A stretch of DNA of 64,000 nt from Chlamydomonas sphaeroides. Taxonomy: Eukaryota > Chlorophyta > Chlorophyceae > Chlamydomonadales > Chlamydomonadaceae. The first letter of the stretch is position 1, and every line of letters starts with the position of its first letter. The position numbers were made by a program, and so were the translations under genes. The stretch covers positions 1 to 64,000 of the forward strand of contig BDDC01000292.1 in assembly GCA_001662425.1 (NCBI GenBank). Reading direction: 5' to 3'. Shown here in pieces: positions 35,101 to 47,100 of the stretch. Below the pieces are notes generated by a model. The model saw only the letters and a list, made by a program, of their open reading frames with translations. It did no database searches and had not been told where the DNA came from.

Positions 35101-38100
35101 GCCGGACTGGACATCCGTCGGAGAGCTGTCACCGTGGGGGTGCGTGGTGTATGTCAGCGAGCGAGCGAGGTTGCTGCGTGCGCGCACCCTGCTGGCATGT
35201 ACAGTATGACCAACATGATCGTGTTGGCCCGGCTTCCATGCATGCATCCCTTTATTTGTTCTTCCCATCGTCGGGCAGATACTGCCCAACATGGTACAAC
35301 CGGTACAACCACGCCGTTGGCTTTGATGTGAGCATGCAAGCATGCGGGCCGCTGCCGCCGCCGCCAGCGTGCTTCCTTGCATGTCGCGTGCATTGCGCCT
35401 GGCTCTCGATCGCCCATGTATGATCGCAACGCGTGTGTCGTGCGGCATACATGCTGCGATCTACAACCTCGCTGCGTTGCGCAGATATTCGGCGGCAGCG
35501 ATGGCGCCGACCAGCTAGGCATCTCCAGGATGGCCATGGTCTGCAAGTGAGGCCGTCCGTCCATAAGCCGCCTGGCTCCTGCATGCATGTGTGCGCAGCG
35601 CCTCGACCCACATGCTCCACAAGCAGAAATCACGCGTCTCCGGCCGTCCGGCTGCAGCTGCCGCCTTCCTTGCACGCTGAGCGGCCCTGCCTGCGCAACT
35701 AAACGCCCGACCGCAGCCATGGCGAGACCATCCACCCCCTCAGCGGCAACCTTGGCCTATACACAGGTTCCGTGTACTGCCAGGTAAGACTGCTGCGCAG
35801 CATGCGCAGCAGGCACAGCATGCATGCGGTGCGCCGCCTGTGGGTTATGTGCGTTGTGTGGCGTTGCGTGGCGTTGTTCGCTGCGTGCATACATACATAT
35901 ACGATCGCCGAGTGCTGTTGGCGTGGAAGCAGGCATGCACGAATGCGTGTGCGCAGCGCTGGCGGCCGCCACACGGGCCCGCGCGCAGCAACTGATTGAG
36001 CCCCTGCCTGCCACCCGCATAACGCCGTCTTGCACCGGCCCGGCACCTACCTACCTATCCTTCATCCCGCCAGGCAAACCACTATGTGTGCGGTATCTCC
36101 GTGCGGATCCAAGCCCCTCTGGGCGACCGCGGCGACGTGAGCAGGGCGAGGCTGAGGCGCCGGCTTGCTCACCATGGGGATGGCTCGCTCGGCCACACTT
36201 TTGCTTGATGCATGGCCGGCGCGGTGGCACAACTCGCGTCCGCCTCGATCGTGTGCGGCAGCCCGAAGCGACCCAACGTGGAGCCCCGCTTCTCCCGCCC
36301 CGCCCACCGCTGCTGGGTGCAGGACACGGGTCTGAACCAGCTCACGGCATTGTGCTGCCCTGTGGACGATGCCCAGCCGGTTCCTACAAGAGCGGATGCG
36401 TACAACCTGGCGGTCAACAGGTGAACGCATCCGTTCGCCCACCGCATACTCAGGGCTCTGCACATACAGCAGTGCACTGCACACGGCACCGCAGTCGCTG
36501 AGCCATTGCCATTGCACAGCTGTACGTGCGGACGTAGCTACTGTGCGCGCGTGAGTTCCTGGCGGCATCTCGGCTTTTGCGTGAAGCAAGCCAACTCAAG
36601 TGTACTGAAGTTGAGGCAGCACCGCCCTTGATGGCGAGCCTGCGGCTAGCTATGCGTTCCCGCAACTAACCCATGCATGAAACTTGAATGAATCAAGCAT
36701 GCCGTTTGTCGGCAGGCCCGCGTTCGCTTCTTCGGAGTACAACCAATTCTTCCCCGCATGGAAAGGTCCGTTGGGTGCGCGGCGCGTCCGTCCGTTTGCT
36801 CGCTCGCCCTCCATCCACTTGGCAGCCTAGGCAACCCTTCACTTGCGGCCAGCGAGGCAGCCCCTCCCTTAACCCTTGCTTGCCGATGCTCCCATCACGC
36901 AGTCATCGACAACAATATTAGCCAGAGCGACAAGTAAGACGCGCGAGATGGACATACGCACCGGGTGGTGCTGCCCAGGCCCGTACTTGTAGCTAGGCCC
37001 TCGTCTTCAGGAAATAAAACACGGCCCGCCCTTCGCCCACGCTTTCATGTCCGTCCCCTTCCACAACATGTTAGCTACTGGCAGGGCCACGACAATGACA
37101 GTGAGCACGCTGACGCCGCATCCCTTTCACTGCTGCATTTTGCTGTTTCTCTGCCCCGTCGTTACTGGGCGTGCGCTATCGTTAGCACTGCTGCTGCCTC
37201 ACTCGCAAACGCCTGGACACTATGCTGCTTTGCTTGCTTGGCGTGCAGATCGCCCATGGGTCTCCATCGACCTGCAAGATGCCAGCATGGTGAGTCGTCG
37301 AGCGTTACGACGGATGTACACGTCATGCGATGCCACCGAGCTTGCAACGCAACGAACGAGCAAACTAACATGAGGCTATGCCGTTGCTGAATGCCACAGA
37401 TGGTGGAGAGCGTCGTGATCTACCTGCGCTCGAGTTGTGAGTCCGCCGGTGCCGCTTGTGTGCGCAGGCCGCCTCAGTAGATACGATGCTTGATACGTTG
37501 ATAGCATGTGCCTTGCTTTACGAACTTTTTATCTTGTCGGTACCCTGCTGTAGCTCATCGCGATGTATGCGTTCCATGTGGCCCTGCATGCCCCCAGGCT
37601 GCACTCCAAACACACGGTACGGGGCATGCTCGGTGGCAGCACTACGGCATGCAGATGTACGCCTAGCCGGCATCCAGTGCTAGCCGTAGCGCGCCGTAGC
37701 TGTTTTTTAATTCGTTACACATGCAAGCAGAGATGAGGTGTGGTCAGGCTTGTTCAGGCAGTGCAACTAGTGAACAAAGGCACCCATGTATTGCTTGATT
37801 GTCACGTGCTCAGACTACTGCTCACTTGCTGCGTGCGTTTCACGCACATGCACACACAGGTTCTCGGACAGCATTCTGCGCATTGGTGGGTCCGTCCGGT
37901 GCCGTGTGTAAGGCTACCGAAGTGACAGCAACGCGTGTGGGCACGCATTGCTTGATTAGCTGGCATCCTCATCCTCAGCAGCAGGGTGCATGCCCGGCTG
38001 CCTCCACCGTTCGTGGGCATCTTGCTACAGCCGCCCTCGTACACATGTCACGTGTGCCATGGCACACATGCACACTGCACACGCGCGCCCAAGCAACCGC

Positions 38101-41100
38101 ATGTGTGGCGGCCTTGTTCGCAGGAAACCAATCCATGTCTTCCGCAGCCGACACGCCGCTGATTGACTACAACCCTACCGTCTGGTGAGTGTCTGACGAC
38201 TAGCTGAGTGGATGTGCGCAGAAAATAAATCTTGACCGCGGCTAGCTGCAGGCCTTGCATCATGCATGCATGTTTGTTTGTTTCGTGTACTTTTGCCCGT
38301 AGGTTACAAGGAAACGCGAGCTATGCAGCAGGCGCGATCGTCACGATCACCTTGTCGCCCCCGGCGTTCGGCCGATGGTGAGTGCGGTGTTGCGGAGTTT
38401 GGGATTGATTGGAGCTCGGATGGCCGTGCACTCTCACCAAACCTTGAAGCGTTTGGGCTCAAGCAGAATGCTAGAATCCTGCGGCACGTACGTGCCCCAC
38501 GGGTCTTCATGCAGCATGCATCTCACGCCGCATACCGCTGTGCTGCTCATGCCTCTCTCGTAGGGTCGTGCTGCAGTCAGAGCGCTGGGTTGCGGTATGT
38601 CAAGTCTAGTCAGAGCGGGCAGTGATTGCTTACTTGGCGAGCTTCACATGAGCAAGTAGCTTACCCGTGCGCCCCTTTTTGACTCCACACGCAGTTCACG
38701 GAGATTCGGGTGCTCGGCTTGCCATACACGAGTCCGATTCCTGACCGGTTGCTGGGCTGCTACAATGCTGGGCGTCTCCAAAACAAGCTGATACCTTTCG
38801 GTATAAATGGCATGACGCCACAGCTATGCGGAATGCTTGCTCGGCGGGCAGGTGCGTGCACGGTAATCGAACTCGTGGCACGGTGGGGGTTGGCACTTTA
38901 CATTGTCAGACGCTGTGCTTGTAAACTTTTTCTATCTACGTTCCTGCTCTTCAGGATACACGGTGTACGCTGTGCAAGCCGGTGCGTACGCGTGTGTGTG
39001 GGTCGCGAGCCTGACGCGAGCCGCGACCGCGGCAGTCGCTCATCGCCGCACAAGTTGCTGACACTGCTGATGCGGCATCTCGCGGCGTGCCATGTGCTGC
39101 TGCTCGCGCGGATGCAACCCAGCATAGCAGGGCCGTGCAATGATGGCGTTAGCGCTGCCGCGACGACGGATGTGAAGTGCCCGCCACCACTGAGGCATGC
39201 AGGTGACTCGTGCACCGGCGCTCTCTCACTCCCTGCTGCTGCTATGTGTCGCCTCTCGCAGCCTCTGACTGCTGGGCTGGCAACAACGAGGCCTACGCAA
39301 TGGGCATGGGTGCGGCCAGCACCTGTACAGACAGGTGCTGGGGCGACAACAACCAGGTCGGTGCGCGTGTGGGAGATGCGCGGCAATTTACACTTGTGCA
39401 TGCTGTGTCTGAGTCCTGCCGCCGCCGCTACACATGGACATACTCTGGCATGCGTGCGTGCACCATTGCGAGTAGGTCTGCGGAGGCGCGGCTGCGCAAA
39501 ACATCTATCGAGTCCACGGTGAGCAAGCTAGCTGGCAGCCGCGTACCCATCACCGTGACACAAACAGCTACCATGGGTACCGCTCGGCTCTGGCTGCGCG
39601 AGGGTTGTTGCGAAACCGTCCGGCGAGCACGAAAGGGGTTTAGGCGCGCTAACATGGACTGGCGTACGCCCCTGTGGTGTGGGCGCCGCACATTTGGCAG
39701 GCCTCACCTCTCCGGCAACGTGCGGGCAGCTCCGAGTCGCGGGCACCACCACCGCCACCACCACATTCATGCGGCGGCAGTGCGCCAGCAGTGAGGGCGT
39801 CACCAGCCTCGCCCGGCCTCTGTGCCGGCGCTCCCTCGCCGCAACGGCCAGTTCCGACAGCGGCCAGCCCTCGCCCGCCGCGCCCATCGACATGTCGGTG
39901 GCGCGCGCCGCGGTCGCGGCTGCCGCCACGCTGCTGCCGGCGGGCGACGAGGTGCTACTGTTCGATGTGGTTTCGCCCTTCTGGCCGGCACAGAGCTTCT
40001 GCTCGGTGAGTCCGTCCGTCCGTCGACCTGACCAGCATGCATGCGGACCTTACATGAAGCCACGCATGCATGCGGTCAGAAGTATGTGTGCATTGACGCA
40101 AGCGGGTTGGATGTCGGGATGGATGGCCGGTCTCGTGCCGCCTGCGCGCCGCCCACGCTCCACCCACTCACCATCATGTGTGTGCCTTGACCAACCCTCG
40201 CAGCCAACCCAACCCAACCCAACGCAACCCAACCCAACCCAACCCAACCCAACCCACCGCCCCAGGCCCACGGCGGCAGCCTGGCCATCCTTAACACCGC
40301 CGCCGAGGTGGCGGCCGTGGACAGCCTGCTCACCGGCTGGGCCGCGGGCGCGTACCCCAAGCCGCAGCTGAGCGTCTGGTTCGGCGCGGTTTTCTCCGCC
40401 AGCAGTGGCATTTGGATGACGCCACTCAACACCGCCATGGTCTACACATGGGCGCAGGCGGCGCCGAGCGCGTCAGGCAGCGCGCTGTGCGGCGCCCTCA
40501 CGCTGGGCTTCGCCAGCGGGGCCCGCACAGGTGGCGCCGACTGGGTCGCTCGCGACTGCGCGCTGACGGGCCTGCGCATCCTGTGTCGCCGGGGCTCTGG
40601 CGCGCTGCCCGCAGCGTCCCTGGGCGTGATGCCGGTTGCGACTGTGACGGTTGCGGCGCGGGTCTACTCGCTGTTCCAAGTCCCGCTCACTTGGTCGGGC
40701 GCCCGGGCGTGGTGCCAGCAGAAGGTGCGTTGCGCGGTCGGGCGCCAGAAGCGGGGGTGCTGGCGGTTGGCTCGTTGCGACAGGTAGGTAGGTAGCGCTT
40801 GCGTAATTGCATGGGCACGTACGATGGCCGTCGATTCGCCAGCTTGATGCATGCATGCATGCATGCGCACGTTGCTATTAGATTCTCAACCGTACGTACG
40901 TGCTAATAGATAGCTATAATATTCTCAACCGTACGTAGACTTGGCAACCGCGCACGTAGCTAATAGATTCTCAACCGTACGTAGACTTGGCAACGGCAAC
41001 TGAGACGTGCGGTGCCGACAACTGATTCCGAATGCGTGCCCTTTCCCTGCGCTGCAACGCTCAGGGTGGTGACCTGGCGGCGGTTACGACCCCCGACGTG

Positions 41101-44100
41101 TCAACCGTCATAGACGACATGGTCACGGAGTGGGCGTCGTCGCGCGGCGGCAGCGGGTCCTTTGGGGCATGGATCGGTGCTTCCGACCAAGATCGCGAAG
41201 GCGCCTGGGTCTGGCCGGACGGCGTTGCGGTGTCTCTCCACCGCTGGCCGGTCGGCGAGCCGCTGCAGTCGAGCAGGAAGAACTGCGCGCTGTGGGTCTT
41301 CATGACGGACCGAGACGTGTGGAGGGCCGAGGACTGCAAGATGCCCGCCTTCCCGATATGCGTCAGAAGTAGGTTTGCCGGGGCGCGCGGTGCCTCCCAA
41401 ACAGACGCCGTGCCAGAGCGCATTGCAGGCCCTCGTTGCACTCCGATGACCCTGCATATCCTGGTCACTCTGCGGACCCGCGCAGCTAGCTGCTGTCTGA
41501 CGTGCGTCACACATCGCACGCAGGCGTACCTATTGCTCAGTGCGTTGGGAGCCCCCCGTCCCTGGCGTTCACAACGCCTGCATCACGCCCCATCACGTGC
41601 CCCGCGGGCTCCGTCGTGACCGGTGAGCGAGCCGTTGCGCGGCCGGCTCGCCTGCACGTACATCTGCGGCTTGCAGTGGTCTCTTTGGCTACAAGCTGCC
41701 GAATGCACTCGGATGTGCGTGGCTTTCAATAGGGGGCTGCAAGCTGTCGGATGTGCCCGCAGTCGCACGGCCGCCGCGCGCAAGCCATAGCGCTGAGCCT
41801 TGTGCACGCATGGGTGCGTGTGACAACCGCATCGCAGGCATCCTCGGCACCACGGCCACGGCGACCGCCGGCCTCACTTGGGCCCCAACATGCGGCAGCC
41901 CCGAGGCTGCGGGCCGGCTGCTGACGATGGGTGAGCAACGACGACGCCACACGTGCCCCTGTATATATAGCTGCGTGCCTGTGCCTGCCATCAACCGAAG
42001 CGGCCGTGTGTGGGCCCCATGATGACATCGCCAGCGCACCTTCCTGCATGCCTGCTGGCCCCTAATCCAGGCGGCCCCGAGCTTGCGGTGGAGTGTCGCA
42101 GCGGCTGGTCCGTGCCCCGGCTCGAAGGCATCGACGCTCAGGTCGTCGGCCCCGTCGATGTCGCCTCATGCGCGCGAACGTGCTTGGCGGGCGTCCCGCC
42201 CAGCGCGCCCTACGCCTCGCCAGCCCTCGCGGTACGTGTGGGGCAAGCAGCTCCATTTTGCTGTCCCCCACGTTGTTCTTGTAAGATGAAAGCTGCAGCA
42301 AGCCTTCGATGCCCGCTCGCTCAGCTCTCCCGCACTCCACCTTCAACTTCACTTTCATGAACGCCGTCTGCTACTAGCCGGCGCGATAGGGCGGCCGTCC
42401 GTCGCAACACGCCCCTCGAACCCACTTCCCCCTCTACATGCGGCCGGCCTCGGCTCCTCCTCGATCGATCGTGTCGCACGCAGGTATGGTACCAGAGCAG
42501 CCGCTTCAGGGGACAGCGCTGCAGCTGCGCGCGGGCGCTGGACGGGCAGCAGCTGAGCGCCGCATCGCTCGAGGCCAACAGCGGGCGCCGGGGCTACCTG
42601 CTCAACTACGGCCTGGACGCCACCATCGCCAGCATCTGCGCCACCAGCTCGCGCATACTGCTGCCCAACTACGTGCAAGCCAGCTCGCTGGCCCTAGGTG
42701 CGATCGAGGGCCTTCGTGAGCTAAGCTACGTACGCAGGAGCTGCCTTGCTTTAGCTGCTGCTGAGGGCCGGAATGCATGCATGGTGCTTGGATGACCGTG
42801 GCTCGCTAGCTAGCGCTAGGCAGCGCCGCGCGAGGTCCTTCGCCCTCGTTGCCGCGATGCGTCGGCTGGACGCGTATGCATGCTACAGTGGCCATTACTA
42901 CTGCACACATGCAAGCTAGCGAGCGAGCGATGTATGGTTGCCATGCATCCCACATCCCCCAACCTCACATCACCTTCGCCTTGCTCCCATCGACACGCGC
43001 ACAAACGGCACCCGGCACCCGCAGAGCCCCGCGCCCCTCGCCTGGTGTCGCTGCTGGGCGAGGCCAAGTATCGCCTAATGCCGGGCCCCGCCAGCTGGGA
43101 GGCCGCGCGGCGCACCTGCCAGGCGCAGGGAGGCCACCTGGCCACACTCGAGGCCGCGGGCGCGGCGGACGACCTGCTGCGCCTGCTGCAGCTCAACCTG
43201 TCGCCGACGGAGATGCAGCCGCTGCGGGAGCTGGGGCTGTGGGTGGGCATGTACCTGGCACAGGCGGACACGTACAGGTAAAGATGTTATGTTGATATCG
43301 ATAAGATGAGGAGCAACATATACCATGTACTAGTATGGAATGGTATGGTAGCTGCGTAGTGCTACGTGTAGGACGCAGCTCCTGTTGCTGTGCGGCCCCT
43401 GCTTCAAGGCCGCGCATACCACGCCGTTGTTTGCGTGGCAGGTGGCTCAACGGCGGGGTCGTGTCCCCCGGCACCCTGGTGGCTGTGGAGGACTACCTGT
43501 ATGCGCCGCCCAACTGCGGCATGCTGATGCTGCCGGCCAACAGCAGCCAGCGCACGGTGCTGTACGCGACCAGCTGTGCGATTGAGCTGCCGGCGTACGT
43601 GTGCGAGACCAGTAAGCAGCAACCTGGGCGGGGATGCAAAGTGGTGTACGACGTTACGGCAGCGCCAGGGTCGTTTGCGTGGCATCAATGACACCAATTG
43701 CAGCCTGTGTGCATCCTGAGACACGGTCGCTCGGCTTGCCCGCAGGCTCGGCTGTCGATACCAGCCTGGCAGGTAGGGGCTGGCTCGCCGCGCAGCACCC
43801 ACGTCATGCGGTTGTGTGCGCCGAGCGCTGCTCCATCTTACAATGTCTGCATGCCCCAACGGCCTTGCCTGCCCACCGCCGTCCCCAGACCTCACGCCCG
43901 GCGAGAGCTTCCGTCTCGCCAACGCGACGTCCATGTTTGGCGGATGGGACCTGGTGCTGTACCGGCCGCACGCCGTGACGTGGTTCACCGCGCAGCAGAT
44001 CTGCGCCTCCCAGGGCCAGGACCTGCTGTGGCTGTTAAACGCCGGGGAGGAGGCGCGGGTCGTGTCCTGGCTGCAGCAGATCAACTTCACAGCGCCCGTG

Positions 44101-47100
44101 TGGCTGGTGGGTGATACACGCATGTTGAGCTACCGACGGACGCATCATCATCATTGAGCCTGTTTTGCAGCGCCACTCGCCATCAAGACCCCAATAGCCC
44201 AGCGCACGTGAGCGTCTTCCCATCATGATGCGCCCCATGCACCTCCTCAGGGCCTGACATGGGAGGGCTCGCGCGCGGCTTGGCGTACCAACACGGTGCG
44301 TGGGCGCCCATAAAGTGCAGCATTGCTTGATTGCGGGCGGCCTCGCTCTCGCTCCATGCCCCACGTACGTCTACGCTACACGCGCGCTGCGTGCTCGGCT
44401 GCTCGCCTCCTGCCCGTATGCGCGCTGCTGCAGGGCACGCCCTCGGCCCGCCTGTCGACCTGGGCCCTGTCGCCCAGCACCGCGACCGCCGCAAGCCGGC
44501 AGGGCGGCACCGGCCTGTGCGGCCTGCTGTCGCCCGCCAGCCCGTCGGGGGTGCGGCTGGTGCCTTGCGCCTCATCGGACAGCTACGCCTTTGTGTGCAG
44601 GGCGGCTGCGGGCAGGTGGCCTGGGCTGCCGCTGGAGGCGTCGGCGGCTGCGACCGCGCCGCCGCCCCCCCAGCGGCCGCCGCCCAGCTCGCAGGCCCTG
44701 CAGCCCACCCTCCGGTTCAGCCTCGGGAACGCAGACTACCTGGTAAGCATGGACGGGTGAACTGCGCATGTATCTGGCAGCACCTAAAGCTGTAAAGCTT
44801 GCTCAGTCTGAGTGTGCTGGTGCGTGGCTGCCGTGCTTGCCGCGCAAAATGCACAACCCTTGACCTGCATCCTGTCCGTCTGCACGCTGCTCCCATCCCC
44901 CGCCCCCATTATTGGTAACAAACAGCTATTTTGGAACGGCGCGAACTACAGCAGCGCTCAGCAGACCTGCAGCGCCGTGGGCGGCGCCCTGTCCTACCAC
45001 TCCTCGCTGGAGGAATGGGAGGCCGTTGGCAACTACATCCGCCAATGGGCCTTTGGCGGCTACACGTCCTCTCCCAGTACGCCGCCTGCTAGCTGTCGTC
45101 AGCCATGCCTGCAAGCTGTGCCCGTGCATGACGGTAGATGACCCAGCCCTTCTTATCGTCCCGTGTCGATTGTCTTCGCAGTTGTGCGCATATGGATTGG
45201 GCTCACACGATCAAGCAGCAACATCAACAACTTTGAGTGGTGCGTGTGCAGACTGCCCGGGCCGCCCGGTGGCTGTAGGGGCCGGCCGGGGCAGTCAACT
45301 ACATTGCATGGACATGCGGGGCAACGAACTAAGCATGCGCGGCGGCATGTTGGCAAGTTGTGTTGCGTGCGCACTCCCAGACACGTACTGTTGCAATTAT
45401 ACGTTTCAGGTCCAATGGAGCTCAGCTCTCGTGGTCCGACTGGTACTACGGTGAGATGTGGGGCTGCGATCGATGCGGGGCCACGAGCGGGTTAACAGGG
45501 CGCGAAAGGCCGGCCTGCTGGACGGACCTCGGCGCACATACCCACTAGGCGTGCGTGCGTGCGGAGTTGCTTGATTGCGGGCAAGCCTCCATGCGCTATC
45601 ATGTGTATGGGCCACACCTGAGCCCAGCATGCTGCTGCCGCATGTCGCGTGCCCATCCGTGGATGGTCAGGCGAACCCAACAACTCGGGTAAGCGATCTT
45701 GCGGGTGGCCCGAATTCTGGAGAGGTGCACATGTGCCAGAGTAGCTAGCGCAGTGTGGCGCAAGTATGGGTTTGATGACTGCAATAGCAGCGCCAGTGGC
45801 GTGCTTGTTCAGCCGCACATACACCCTGCATTCCCTGCCCCACATTGACATTGCTTCCCCGACTTTACCACGTTATTGTCATTCAGGCCCTGAGAATTGC
45901 GTTGAGGTGCGCCGCAAGTGGCTGCTGATGCGTTTTCAACCGCACACCTGGTGCTCGCTTCGTTGCGAGCCCTCCCAAGATGCAAGCCTGCTGCCTGCGC
46001 TATCTGGCATACTTTGCTTGCGCTGCGCCGGGCTAATAATAAGCACCCCGCGTGCATGCGTACGTGTGTGCAGGGCGTGCTGCGGAAGCAGTTTGACGCG
46101 ACAATGCAGCCCCAATGGGCAAGCGCCTGGAATGTAAGCGATTGATGAGTGCGAGGAGGGCGTGGAACAGTATGCTTCCAGCGGGCACGAGCGAGATCGC
46201 ATGTTGCTACTGCTGCGCGCTGACAATGGCTGCTGGCTGTTCCTCCTGGCCTGGCATGCCTACTCGATCAACAGGATATCGAGTGCGATAATATATTCAG
46301 CTTCCTGTGCAAGGTCACAACCCCGGTACGTGTGCATCACAGCAGCTACACTAGCATATGCATGCATGTGGGGATGAGCGAGCCTCGGAGTCTAGCTACG
46401 GCGGAAACGCGGCGAGCCGGCGATGTATGTCCATCCCGGGCTGCTGCTGCTGGCCTCACACCCCCTACCCCCGACGCATGCAGGCGCCCACCACGCCGTC
46501 ATGGGTCCTGTCGTACAACGGTTTCAACTACCTGTACTTCACCACGCCATCCACATATACGTGAGCCCGTCACGTCCACCCGGCCAAGCAACGAACCCCA
46601 CTCCGCAGCTCCATATGGATGCATCCGCCAGAGGGACGAAGCACAGCTACGTCCCTGCCGCGCATTGTTGCCTGTAGTTGTCGCTAGAGACCCATGCATG
46701 GCCCAATGCGCACGCACGCACGCCCCGGCGAGCCCGCCCTGTGCCCGGCGCCCTGCCTGCTTCGCAGGCTGGCGCGCGACAGCTGCACGGTAGCCGGCGC
46801 CGCGCTGGTCTCATGGGACAGCCTGCAAGAGTTCGACGACGTCACGGGGCAGCTCCGGCAGTTCGTGCTCACCCTGCCCGCCGAGTCTGGGGAGGCGTTT
46901 GGCTGGCGGTTCTGGCAGGGACTCGCTCGCTCGGTGCGTGCCGTGCGCGGCCAGCTACCGCACTGGCTGGTCGTGGGCTCGCTAGCTGGCTGGCATGTGT
47001 GCATTTGCATACCTATACTTGCATAGTCTGCATATGCATGTTTCAATCTCGCTCTGAGCAAGGCAGATAAAAAGCAGCTGCCCGACGAGCGTCCGTTGAT

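Noticed and set aside
36317..36420. Frame reading PCGRCPAGSYKSGCVQ, resembling a GCC2/TNFR-type Cys repeat
   Set aside because: The phase of the preceding exon (36074-36136) and of the next one (36716) requires the other frame, which ends YNLAVNR and starts F-type lectin domain 5 exactly as in the other F-type domains.
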